Source: a virus. Taken from it: a stretch of 26,689 bases of DNA. Location: the IMG/VR virus record IMGVR_UViG_3300048131_000237, positions 1 to 26,689 of that record. The stretch is one strand, 5' to 3'. Each line of letters starts with the position of its first letter. Positions within the stretch are counted from its first letter, which is position 1. The notes under the pieces were generated by a model. It was given only the letters and a program-made list of their open reading frames with translations. It did not search any database and was not told where the DNA came from. A program made the translations under genes and the position numbers. Below are positions 1 through 6,629 of the stretch, piece after piece.

Positions 1-192
1 GGTCAAACTATTAATGTAAAAATCACTCAAGCATCAACCTCTCCCGGTACTGTTTCTTGGAATAGTAGCATTAACTTCCCAGATGGATTTGATAGTGCGG
101 TTTCAACAGGTACAAATGATGTAGATGTATTTACATTTGTAACATGGGATGGTAGTAATTGGTATGCAACTGGTTTAAAAAACTTCTCATAA
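1..192 (+). CDS. 3' end of a phage structural (tail/fibre-type) protein, partial
   Basis: An open frame runs from base 1 to a TAA at 190-192 and gives 63 residues; its start lies outside the window. The text is rich in Thr, Ser, Gly, Asn and aromatic residues, with a predicted beta-strand pattern and the ending WYATGLKNFS. Such endings are common in C-terminal domains of phage tail or neck appendage proteins; this is recognition by style, not a domain match. The next gene, also structural-looking, starts one base after the stop, so the two are probably co-transcribed and part of the same virion module. Confidence 0.6.
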   Translation, partial: GQTINVKITQASTSPGTVSWNSSINFPDGFDSAVSTGTNDVDVFTFVTWDGSNWYATGLKNFS

Positions 193-193
193 T

Positions 194-1033
194 ATGGGTT
201 TATATATGCCTACAGCTTATTGGGGGGAAACATCTGCTCCAGTACCTCCAGCTTTTTCTCCTACTAGTATTCCTAACTTAGCAGGTTGGTATGATGCTAG
301 TGATACTACCAGTTATATAAAAAACGGATCAACAGTAACTGGAATTAGCTCACAAGGTAATTATGGTGATGATTTAGGTGTAATAGGTAATAGTAGCCCA
401 GTAACAGGAGTTCAGCAAAATGGTTTAGATTGTTTATATTTTGGGGGTAGTACTGCTTTTCAAAATAGTTACACAGACTCTTTAGTTGATAGTGGTGGTT
501 ACCACTTTGGTGTAGGAGTATTTAGACCTATGACCGTTAATGCTTCTAAAGATTCTTTATGGAGTTTAAATTCTACTCGAGGTTATGCTGTTTCTTCTAA
601 TGCTTCAACCCAATTTTGGGGAGAAGTAGATTTAGGAAATGGAGTAGGGAGTAGTGGGGTATTAGGACCCATTAGTACTGTAAATAGAGAGAATAATTGG
701 ATTATATACACTGTGACATTTTCCAACGAGATGGGATGGAGACGTATAAGACATTTTTTAAATGGTGATGGTTTTAACTATTCCTCTACCCAAATGATGA
801 CTTACCTTAGTAGCTTATCAACTAGTCAAAAATTATATATAATGGCTAACAGAGGTGGTAATAAAAAACTAGCAGGACGTTTTGGGGAACTATTATTATT
901 TAATGGTGATCCTAGTGCTTTTCAAGATGTTTGGAGATATAGTCGAATAGCAGAAGGATATTTAGCTTGGAAATGGGGATTACAGGGCAACCTACCCTCT
1001 GGACATCCATATAAAAATTCACCACCTACTTAA
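194..1033 (+). CDS. LamG/concanavalin-like tail or fibre protein
   Basis: The 279-residue product has no signal peptide or membrane segment. It opens with a Pro/Ser-rich stretch, then the phrase LAGWYDASD near residue 29, and ends with EGYLAWKWGLQGNLPSGHPY. This pairing (AGWYDA near the start, a GYLAWKWGLQ tail) is typical of LamG/concanavalin-A-like lectin domains in phage and marine bacterial surface proteins, where the Trp-rich helix closes the jelly roll. The likely role is carbohydrate binding at the host surface as part of a tail fibre or baseplate decoration. The ATG at 194 follows the previous stop by one base; an in-frame ATG at 206 is an alternative start. A promoter for the next gene begins 12 bases after the stop, so the structural unit probably ends here. 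Confidence 0.7.
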   Translation: MGLYMPTAYWGETSAPVPPAFSPTSIPNLAGWYDASDTTSYIKNGSTVTGISSQGNYGDDLGVIGNSSPVTGVQQNGLDCLYFGGSTAFQNSYTDSLVDSGGYHFGVGVFRPMTVNASKDSLWSLNSTRGYAVSSNASTQFWGEVDLGNGVGSSGVLGPISTVNRENNWIIYTVTFSNEMGWRRIRHFLNGDGFNYSSTQMMTYLSSLSTSQKLYIMANRGGNKKLAGRFGELLLFNGDPSAFQDVWRYSRIAEGYLAWKWGLQGNLPSGHPYKNSPPT

Positions 1034-1045
1034 TTTATAAAACAA

Positions 1046-1078
1046 TTTGGATTCTATAAACAGAATTCTTATATTACG
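1046..1078 (+). promoter_or_regulatory. Bacteroidetes-type promoter before the sliding clamp gene
   Basis: TTTGG lies at 1046-1050 and TATATTACG at 1070-1078, with start-to-start spacing of 24 bases. The same two boxes with the same spacing occur at 19630, 21819, 23401 and 25290. They fit the known Bacteroidetes -33 (TTTG) and -7 (TAnnTTTG) elements, with A or T in place of the last G. The clamp start codon is 17 bases downstream. This is a sequence match only. Confidence 0.65.
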
Positions 1079-1094
1079 CTAATAAAAGTTATAC

Positions 1095-1817
1095 ATGGTT
1101 AATAAAAACACTTTACAATCCGTAATTTCTAAATATTATTTAAACGGATTATTTTCTCAAGTTAAATGGCGAATTAAAGACAATACTTTAACTATCTATG
1201 CTGGTGAACAGGGTAGAGCTGCTAAGGTGCATCTTAAAGATTTTAAATTTGAAGATTGTGAATTAGGTATATTTGATACCCACAAACTAGCCAAATTATT
1301 ATCTATTTGTAATGGTGAGTTATTAATTTCAGCAGAAAAAACCCATAAAATTTATACCAAATTACACATTGCTGATTCTAATTTTGATTTAAATTATTCA
1401 TTAGCTGATTTATTTGTAATTCCTAAAGCAAATTATTTTCAAGGTATAGAGGAACCTGATGTTAAATTGGATCTAGAAAAAGAAAATATTGACGCTTTAA
1501 TTAAAGCTAAAACTGCACTATCTGATCAAAGTAATTTATTAATTAAAACTACTACTGATCTAGATGGTACTCCTATTTGTGAATTTACTTTTGGTGATAT
1601 AGATGATTTTTCAAATAAAGTAACTTATGCATTACAAGGTGATATTAATGTAACTGATTTAGAATTACCATTTAATTCTGATATCTTAAAGGATATGTTT
1701 TCCAATAACAAAGACATGGAAAGAGGTACCATTAAAATATCAGCAGATGGGATGATTCAACTTAATTTTTATTCAGAGGAAATAGAAACAGAATATTTTT
1801 TACTGAGAAATGAGTAA
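1095..1817 (+). CDS. 45: DNA polymerase sliding clamp, T4 gp45-like
   Basis: The 240-residue product is close in length to T4 gp45 (228). The order of features fits the family: an N-terminal helix that could lie inside the ring, then VKWRIKDNTLTIYAG, then LGIFDTHKLAKLLSICNG near residues 57-74, which resembles the LGIYDL...LS segment of T4-type clamps, and a final beta strand YFLLRNE. The protein should form a ring around DNA, tether the phage polymerase and, in T4, also act as the mobile activator of late promoters. Both predicted loader subunits (5064 and 6210) lie downstream, which supports the call. It has its own promoter 17 bases upstream of the ATG. Identity is low, as usual for this family, so a structure comparison would be the firmest test. 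Confidence 0.8.
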   Translation: MVNKNTLQSVISKYYLNGLFSQVKWRIKDNTLTIYAGEQGRAAKVHLKDFKFEDCELGIFDTHKLAKLLSICNGELLISAEKTHKIYTKLHIADSNFDLNYSLADLFVIPKANYFQGIEEPDVKLDLEKENIDALIKAKTALSDQSNLLIKTTTDLDGTPICEFTFGDIDDFSNKVTYALQGDINVTDLELPFNSDILKDMFSNNKDMERGTIKISADGMIQLNFYSEEIETEYFLLRNE

Positions 1818-1820
1818 TAG

Positions 1821-1835
1821 TATATTTATAATAAA
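1821..1835 (+). promoter_or_regulatory. AT-rich element TATATTTATAATAAA in the clamp-hsp20 gap
   Basis: The 94-base gap between the clamp and hsp20 holds this element just after the clamp stop codon. Its last 14 bases recur exactly at 26428-26441 and with one change at 21411-21424, each time ahead of a gene. It lacks the TTGG box that marks the main promoter family at the expected distance. It could be a second promoter class, or simply AT-rich gap sequence. The rest of the gap (1860-1905) contains a TTTG and a TAAATTTT that could also serve as promoter boxes, with long spacing. Confidence 0.25.
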
Positions 1836-1911
1836 ATAACATTGTAGTCTAGGGCACATTTGTTATGTTTTTGTTAAACCGCGAGCTTAGGCCGCATAAA
1901 TTTTAAATGAT

Positions 1912-2337
1912 ATGAGTACATTATTTTATGAACGTACACCGTTCGACATTTTAGTTAGAAATTTTTTCCAAGATGCAAGCACTTTTTCTCCGCTTGCAGA
2001 TACCAAAATTCCTCACCCTGTAGATATTTACACAAATGAAAAAGGACTTTTCTTTGAAGTCGCTTGTACAGGTATTTCAAAAGAGGATCTTGAAATCCAA
2101 ACACAAGACAATACCTTAAGGATTAATTACGATAAAAACAAAGATGCTTCATGTTGTGAAGTAAACAATTGTGATTATATTCATAAAGGTATTGCTAAAA
2201 GATCATTCAACTTAGGTTGGAAGATAGATAGTAAATTTGAATTAAGTAAAGCTGATGCTGAATTTAAAGACGGATTACTTAAAATAGAAATACCTTTTGC
2301 CAAGGGATCAGAGTTAAAAACTCTAAAAATTAGTTAA
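1912..2337 (+). CDS. hsp20: Small heat-shock protein, Hsp20/alpha-crystallin family
   Basis: The 141-residue product carries a full alpha-crystallin domain. It starts at about PHPVDIYTNEKGLFFEVACTG (35-55), runs through ISKEDLEIQTQDNTLRI, and reaches the hallmark A-x-x-x-D-G-L-L-x-I-x-I-P (AEFKDGLLKIEIP, about 115-127). A short C-terminal tail ends LKTLKIS, a plausible I-x-I-like anchor. The N-terminal arm (STLFYERTPFDILVRNFF) is aromatic-rich as in other Hsp20s. These proteins hold unfolding proteins in a soluble state without ATP. Hsp20 genes are known in T4-like cyanophages. Here it sits just upstream of groES/groEL, so an infection-specific folding set is likely. A hairpin with a T-run follows the gene. 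Confidence 0.93.
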   Translation: MSTLFYERTPFDILVRNFFQDASTFSPLADTKIPHPVDIYTNEKGLFFEVACTGISKEDLEIQTQDNTLRINYDKNKDASCCEVNNCDYIHKGIAKRSFNLGWKIDSKFELSKADAEFKDGLLKIEIPFAKGSELKTLKIS

Positions 2338-2353
2338 TAAGTTTTATTAAAAT

Positions 2354-2376
2354 ATGTGTCCTAGCACATTGTTTTT
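2354..2376 (+). terminator. Terminator-like hairpin after hsp20
   Basis: ATGTG at 2354-2358 pairs with CACAT at 2365-2369 around the loop TCCTAG, and a T-rich run TGTTTTT follows. The stem is only five pairs, so the terminator would be weak or leaky. The bases CGTATATT follow directly, the same hairpin, T-run, CGTATATT arrangement as at 21815-21849. Confidence 0.5.
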
Positions 2377-2387
2377 CGTATATTGCC
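2377..2387 (+). promoter_or_regulatory. Candidate -7 box CGTATATTGCC
   Basis: TTTTTCGTATATTG at 2372-2385 matches the -7 side of the repeated promoter family (TTTCGTATATTTAC), but I see no TTGG box at the family spacing (2355-2359 reads TGTGT). The following ATG is five bases after TATATTG, so a transcript starting at the usual distance would have almost no leader. Confidence 0.4.
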
Positions 2388-2390
2388 GTT

Positions 2391-2708
2391 ATGAAAAAAT
2401 TTAAACAAGTACAAACAATCTCCGACCCTGCATTAGAACCTTATTTTATTACTAAAGATGAATATGGTTTTACTGTAAAACAAAATTTAGTTCCTAATTC
2501 TAACCATTTTAGAACACAGGGTAAAGGAAAAAAATATGAAAAATCTTTATATTATTTTTCAAAGTTTCATGAATGTATAGAAAAAATATCTACTTTAAAG
2601 TTATCTATGAAATCTGAATATGATTCATTGCAAGAATATCTCAAAGATTATAATTTAATTAGTAACCAAATAAAAAGTTATACTGATGGCCTTAGAAGCA
2701 CTATTTGA
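2391..2708 (+). CDS. Small protein of unknown function upstream of groES
   Basis: I do not recognise this 105-residue protein. It is rich in Lys, Ser, Tyr and Phe, has no membrane segment, and its C-terminal half (about residues 58-100) looks helical. Its last 23 bases overlap the start of groES in another frame, which argues for translational coupling with the chaperonin genes. The ATG is chosen because it directly follows a promoter-like -7 box and a hairpin, marking a transcript start. The sequence gives no basis for a specific role. Confidence 0.7.
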   Translation: MKKFKQVQTISDPALEPYFITKDEYGFTVKQNLVPNSNHFRTQGKGKKYEKSLYYFSKFHECIEKISTLKLSMKSEYDSLQEYLKDYNLISNQIKSYTDGLRSTI

Positions 2709-2979
2709 CGCAGTTATTGTAAAACCAATAGAGGAAGAAGAAACCACTTATGGGAATATTATTGTCCCTGATATAGGAAAAGAAACAAATCAACTGGGAG
2801 AAGTTATAACAGTAGGCCCTGGTAAGTACACCATTTCAGGTGAATTACTCCCTACTAATCTTCAACCAGGAGATAAAGTTGTATTACCTACAATGGGTTT
2901 TACTAAATTACCATATAATGGAGAAGAATATTATGTTGGACCAGAAAATCAAGTTTTAGCAAAAATAAAAGATGAGTAA
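2686..2979 (+). CDS. groES: Co-chaperonin GroES (Cpn10)
   Basis: The 97-residue product has the usual GroES length and order: an N-terminal strand with ALFDAVIVKPIEEEETTYGNI, where the stretch after EEEE is the mobile loop that contacts GroEL, then GEVITVGPGKY, LQPGDKVVLP and a final strand QVLAKIKDE. In bacterial GroES the matching motifs are RPLHDRVIVK, GkVvAVGpG and vkvGDiViF. The mobile loop TYGNIIVPD is slightly shorter than in E. coli but keeps the hydrophobic IIV anchor. It should cap the GroEL ring. The start lies inside the end of the upstream gene and the stop overlaps the groEL start by eight bases, so the three genes are translationally linked. Confidence 0.93.
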   Translation: MALEALFDAVIVKPIEEEETTYGNIIVPDIGKETNQLGEVITVGPGKYTISGELLPTNLQPGDKVVLPTMGFTKLPYNGEEYYVGPENQVLAKIKDE

Positions 2980-4588
2980 AGAAATTAAATTAGGAAGTTC
3001 TGCCAGAGAAGAACTAGTAAAAGGAATTGATATATTAGCTGATGCTGTTGTATCAACATTAGGACCAAACGGAAGAAATGTTGTTATCTCCAGTGGAGAT
3101 ATCCCACAATCAACCAAAGATGGAGTTACAGTTGCCAAATCAATTACTTTAAAAGACCCAACCCAAGAATTAGGGGTTCAATTAGTAAAACAAGCTGCAA
3201 TCCAAACAGCAAATAAAGCAGGAGATGGTACAACCACTTCTACAGTATTAGCTAGAGAAATGATTAAAGGTGGATTAACAGCTTTAAATAATAATGAAAA
3301 CGCAGTTCAAATTAAAAGAGATATTGATGCTACTGTTAAAGAAGTAGTTAAAAATCTTAAAAATAATATATCTGAAGACATCTCAGGTGAAGAACAATTA
3401 GAACAAATTGCTACAATTTCTGCAAATAACGATCCAGATACTGGTAAATTAATTGCTACCGCTATTGATAAAGTGGGGATGGAGGGTGTAGTACATATTG
3501 AAGAATCTAGAACGGGAGAAACATATCTTGAAACAGTAGAAGGTATGCAATTTGATCGTGGTTACAAATCCCCATATTTTGTAACTGATAATAATTCAAT
3601 GTCTTCTATTTTAGAAAACCCAATGGTCTTAATTATAGACCAAAAATTAACCCAAGTAAAAGATTTATTACCTATTTTAGAAGCAGTATCATCACAAGCA
3701 AAATCTTTATTAATTATTGCTGAAGATATTGATAATGAAGCATTAGCTACTCTTATTGTTAATAAAATGAGAGGTACAATGAAAGTGTGTGCTGTTAAAT
3801 CTCCTGATTTTGGTGATAGACGCAAATTAATTTTAGAAGACATTGCAATCACAACAGGTGGTCAAGTATTCAGTAAAGAAAAAGGAATGAAACTTGATAA
3901 ATTTAGTTGGGATTGGTTTGGTGAAGCACGAAATGTAACAGTGTCTAAAGAGCAAACAACTATTGTAGATGGAAAAGGATCAATTGAATCAATTGAAGCA
4001 CGTATTGAAGAATTACAACAACAAATCGACAAGGCAACAACGCCGTTCGAAATCGAAAAACTCCAAGAAAGGCTGGCGAAATTTGTCGGAGGAGTAGCTA
4101 TTATTCATGTAGGTGGAAACACTGAAACTGAGATGAAAGAGAAAAAAGATAGAGTTGATGATGCCTTACATGCAACTAAAGCTGCTATTGAAGAAGGTAT
4201 AGTACCAGGAGGTGGTACAGCATTATTATATGCATCATCTGGGTTAGAAGCTAAAACAACAGGAGCGGCTGTTGTAATAGAAGCATGTGCCAAACCTTTT
4301 AACCAAATTTTAGTTAACGCTGGATATGATGAAGTAAAAGGACAAATTTTAGCTGATAATTTAGTTAATTCTGGTAACGATACTTGGGCAGGATTTAATA
4401 TTAAAACTGAAGAAGTAGTTGATATGAAAAAAGCAGGTATTATTGATCCTACTAAAGTAGCTAGAACAGCACTCCAAAATGCAGCATCAGTTGCAGGTAC
4501 AGTGTTACTTACAGAATGTACCGTAGTAGATGAACTTGAAGAAAATAAACAACAACCACAATTAGACCCAATGATGGGTATGATGTAA
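2972..4588 (+). CDS. groEL: Chaperonin GroEL (Cpn60), full length
   Basis: The 538-residue product is a complete group I chaperonin. Nucleotide-site features are present: TLGPNGRNV (29-37), TKDGVTVAK (48-56, with Asp50), GDGTTT (84-89, with Asp85) and RVDDALHAT (394-402, with Asp397, matching the E. coli catalytic Asp398). The signature [12 protein letters not shown] lies at 404-415. The apical domain (about 185-370) keeps the hydrophobic substrate and GroES contact surface. The tail DPMMGMM is a short form of the usual Gly-Met repeat. It should work as an ATP-driven folding cage with the phage GroES. One oddity is KG to NG at residues 33-34. Another is a patch at about 4025-4095 (residues 351-375) with visibly higher GC and different codons than its flanks. 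Full-length GroEL is uncommon in phages but known in some large ones. Confidence 0.96.
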   Translation: MSKEIKLGSSAREELVKGIDILADAVVSTLGPNGRNVVISSGDIPQSTKDGVTVAKSITLKDPTQELGVQLVKQAAIQTANKAGDGTTTSTVLAREMIKGGLTALNNNENAVQIKRDIDATVKEVVKNLKNNISEDISGEEQLEQIATISANNDPDTGKLIATAIDKVGMEGVVHIEESRTGETYLETVEGMQFDRGYKSPYFVTDNNSMSSILENPMVLIIDQKLTQVKDLLPILEAVSSQAKSLLIIAEDIDNEALATLIVNKMRGTMKVCAVKSPDFGDRRKLILEDIAITTGGQVFSKEKGMKLDKFSWDWFGEARNVTVSKEQTTIVDGKGSIESIEARIEELQQQIDKATTPFEIEKLQERLAKFVGGVAIIHVGGNTETEMKEKKDRVDDALHATKAAIEEGIVPGGGTALLYASSGLEAKTTGAAVVIEACAKPFNQILVNAGYDEVKGQILADNLVNSGNDTWAGFNIKTEEVVDMKKAGIIDPTKVARTALQNAASVAGTVLLTECTVVDELEENKQQPQLDPMMGMM

Positions 4589-4606
4589 ATTTAAATTTAA
4601 TTAATT

Positions 4607-4774
4607 ATGACAAAGCAAGAGATTTTCGAGCAAATTGGTGAACTGTATGAAACATTTGTAACAGAGCACAACACAACAACCAAAGCAGGAGCACAACGTG
4701 CTCGTAAAGCCATTGGTAGTATCAAGAAATTGGTGACAGATTACAGAAAAGCTTCAGTAAATGAAAGCAAATAA
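4607..4774 (+). CDS. Histone H1-like small DNA-binding protein
   Basis: A short gene of 55 residues starts at the ATG at 4607 and stops with TAA at 4772-4774. The product begins MTKQEIFEQIGELYETFVTE and continues with a basic helix containing KAGAQRARKAIGSIKKL and VTDYRKAS. This acidic helix, short linker and Ala/Lys/Arg helix layout is that of the small Hc1/H1-like proteins found in many Bacteroidetes, which bind DNA and may compact the nucleoid. It overlaps the next gene by 14 bases. Its codons (CGT, GTG, TTG, ATC, GCC) and base composition look less AT-rich than the neighbouring glycan genes, which hints at a host origin. The family call comes from pattern memory, not a search. Confidence 0.72.
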   Translation: MTKQEIFEQIGELYETFVTEHNTTTKAGAQRARKAIGSIKKLVTDYRKASVNESK

Positions 4775-5039
4775 TCCTGAAATCAATGTTATTGAGGATA
4801 ACGTTCTTATTGCCAGGCGAGTTCCGCCTGGTGATAAGTGGCGTTTAGTGGCTAATGAACCAGATGGTAAAATACATTCTTCTTTAACTGATACTTTAGA
4901 AGCATACATGATGGCAACTGGATTTAAAGGTGAATATAGATTAGCTCCTTTAAAAAGTGAATTATATGCTGTATCAACTACTGAAGAAGTAATAGAACCA
5001 GAACCAGAAAAAAGATATTCAATCTACGGGGAGTACTAA
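4761..5039 (+). CDS. Unknown 92-residue protein
   Basis: I do not recognise the family. The N-terminal two thirds look like a small folded domain: VIEDNVLIARRVPPGDKWRLVANEPDG could form beta strands, and TLEAYMMATGFKGEYRLAP a helix plus strand. The C-terminus is acidic and Pro-rich (EPEPEK). The start overlaps the end of the H1-like gene, so it is in the same transcript. It is followed by a promoter-like sequence before the clamp-loader gene. No function can be assigned. Confidence 0.7.
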   Translation: MKANNPEINVIEDNVLIARRVPPGDKWRLVANEPDGKIHSSLTDTLEAYMMATGFKGEYRLAPLKSELYAVSTTEEVIEPEPEKRYSIYGEY

Positions 5040-5059
5040 AATAAAAGTTGTATATTGGG
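5027..5059 (+). promoter_or_regulatory. Weak copy of the promoter family before gene 44
   Basis: CGGGG at 5027-5031 and TATATTGGG at 5051-5059 are spaced 24 bases start to start, as in the stronger copies; the GG pair is kept but the leading T bases are not. The ATG at 5064 lies six bases after TATATTG, so a transcript from here would be leaderless or nearly so. Upstream genes may also read through. Confidence 0.4.
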
Positions 5060-5063
5060 GCAT

Positions 5064-5966
5064 ATGAAGCAACATACATTATTAAATGAAATTTATCGGC
5101 CTAATGATTTAGAAAATTATGTAGGCAATGCAACCCTAAAAGCATCTATAGGGAAACAATTAGAACAAAATGATATTCAAAATTATTTATTCTATGGACC
5201 CGCGGGATGTGGTAAAACAACTTTAGCTAAAATTATTATTAATAACCTCGATTGTGAATCACTTTATATAAATGCGAGTGATGAACGAGGAATTGAAACT
5301 ATCAGAGATAAAGTAGTAGGATTTTCATCTGTTGCTAGTATTAAACCATTAAAGGTAGTAATATTAGATGAAGCAGATTTTTTAACAATTCAAGCCCAAG
5401 CTTCTTTGCGTAATGTGATTGAAACATTCTCTAGAACCACTAGATTTGTTTTAACGTGTAACTTTGTGGAGAGAATTATCGACCCAATTCAATCACGTTG
5501 CCAAACATTCAAGGTTTTGCCCCCAACCAAGAAGGAAGTAGCAGTTCATATAGCCGGAATATGTGGTAAAGAAAACATAGGTTATGAAGTTCCAGCTTTA
5601 GGAGAACTAGTAAACAAGTATTACCCAGACATCAGAAAGATGTTAAATACTATTCAGTCAAGTACTGTGGATGGCCATTTACAACTTGATAATAGTTTGC
5701 TTGTTTCATCTGGTTATATGAACTCGGTGCTTGAAGAGTTAAAACAAGGTAATTTTAAAAATATTAGACAAATAATAGCAGATTCAGGAGTAAGTGATTT
5801 TGAAGAATTATTTCGATTCCTATATGATAATGCCTCAGAATATATGCCTGGTAAAGAAGGCACAGTTGCTATTTTAATCAATGATCATTTATATAAATCC
5901 AATTTTCGTATAGACAAAGAGATAAACTTAATGTCTTTAATTCAAAACTTAATAAATAATAAATAA
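5064..5966 (+). CDS. 44: Clamp-loader ATPase subunit, T4 gp44/RFC-small-subunit-like
   Basis: From the ATG at 5064 the product is 300 residues (T4 gp44 is 319). It has the AAA+ clamp-loader order: NEIYRPNDLENYVGN near the start (the box found in RFC proteins), Walker A GPAGCGKTT at 45-53, Walker B VVILDEAD at 98-105, sensor 1 TCN at 131-133, and the arginine-finger SRC motif at 144-146. A helical collar follows. It should hydrolyse ATP, with gp62, to open and load the gp45 ring. An in-frame TTG at 5055 would add three residues (MGH), but that codon overlaps the -7 box, so I prefer the ATG. The stop overlaps the next start by one base. Confidence 0.92.
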   Translation: MKQHTLLNEIYRPNDLENYVGNATLKASIGKQLEQNDIQNYLFYGPAGCGKTTLAKIIINNLDCESLYINASDERGIETIRDKVVGFSSVASIKPLKVVILDEADFLTIQAQASLRNVIETFSRTTRFVLTCNFVERIIDPIQSRCQTFKVLPPTKKEVAVHIAGICGKENIGYEVPALGELVNKYYPDIRKMLNTIQSSTVDGHLQLDNSLLVSSGYMNSVLEELKQGNFKNIRQIIADSGVSDFEELFRFLYDNASEYMPGKEGTVAILINDHLYKSNFRIDKEINLMSLIQNLINNK

Positions 5967-6208
5967 TGGAACAACAAGTTCAACAACCCCAAATCGATTT
6001 AAAAAACACTCAAGCTGTTAAAACAAGTGAAGGTACAAGTGTATTTCAACAAGGAGTAATTTTACGTAAAGTATCTAAGTTTGTAACTGGTACTAATGAA
6101 GATGCTATGATGCCTATCCCTGTATTCTATGAAGCAAACACTGGTAAAATTTTAACTGATTCTGTACCTAAAGAGCTAAGAGAAGAGTTAGAAGACGAGC
6201 TTATCTAA
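5966..6208 (+). CDS. Unknown 80-residue protein between clamp-loader genes
   Basis: The start shares one base with the stop of gene 44, and gene 62 follows two bases later, so it is firmly inside the clamp-loader operon. The first 20 residues are Gln-rich and probably disordered; the rest (VFQQGVILRKVSKFVTGTN, then a short acidic helix KELREELEDELI) could be a compact strand-plus-helix unit. I do not recognise the family. Its place suggests a replication accessory role, which is inference only. Confidence 0.75.
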   Translation: MEQQVQQPQIDLKNTQAVKTSEGTSVFQQGVILRKVSKFVTGTNEDAMMPIPVFYEANTGKILTDSVPKELREELEDELI

Positions 6209-6209
6209 T

Positions 6210-6629
6210 ATGAGGAATGTATTTGATTGGGTAAAAGAAATTAATACTAAGAAATCCCCCATTGATTCCTTTTCAGATGCTGATTGGGATCAATGGAATT
6301 CTTATGTAGTACATAGAGTACTTAGTATGAACCCCGATTATTTACCTTTAGTAAATGAAGTACAAAAACTCCCACCTACTGATAAAAAACAAATATATTC
6401 AATTTACAAAGAATATATTCCTAAAAATAATAAGTGGAGTAAATATGTTAAATCTACTAAAAAACCTCGTAATAAAGAATTAATAGAATACCTAAAAAAT
6501 TATTTTAAATTATCATCTAGAGAGGTTCTAGATTACTTAAATATCTTGGATAAATCAGAGATAATTCATATATTGTCCCAACTAGGAATAGATAATAAAG
6601 AGGCTAAAAAGTTATTAAAACGTGGATAA
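6210..6629 (+). CDS. 62: Clamp-loader small subunit, gp62-like
   Basis: The 139-residue product is shorter than T4 gp62 (187) but resembles the short cyanophage forms. Matching elements are an opening FDWVKEINTKKSP, then a segment VVHRVLSMNPDYLPLVNEVQ (cyanophage versions have a similar NRGLSYF...ANEMNRYP), then PKNNKWSKYVKSTKKP (similar to ...RFSKWTKK), and a C-terminal helical pair LDYLNILDKSEIIHILSQLG. The role is to join four gp44 subunits into the loader. It follows gene 44 after one small gene, the gene order expected in T4-like phages. Its last eight bases overlap the next gene. The call rests on remembered family pattern and context. Confidence 0.78.
   Translation: MRNVFDWVKEINTKKSPIDSFSDADWDQWNSYVVHRVLSMNPDYLPLVNEVQKLPPTDKKQIYSIYKEYIPKNNKWSKYVKSTKKPRNKELIEYLKNYFKLSSREVLDYLNILDKSEIIHILSQLGIDNKEAKKLLKRG

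Noticed and set aside
1861-1911. Possible structured RNA around AAACCGCGAGCTTAGGCCGC before hsp20
   Set aside because: Only short three-to-four-pair stems can be drawn; no known riboswitch or tRNA shape is visible.
3562-3852. Open frame on the - strand inside groEL (96 residues)
   Set aside because: It lies wholly within the clear groEL reading frame and shows no recognisable domain; it is an antisense shadow.
5055-5063. TTG start giving three more residues for the clamp loader
   Set aside because: The TTG overlaps the -7-like box TATATTG, and the ATG at 5064 directly precedes the family-typical N-terminus.
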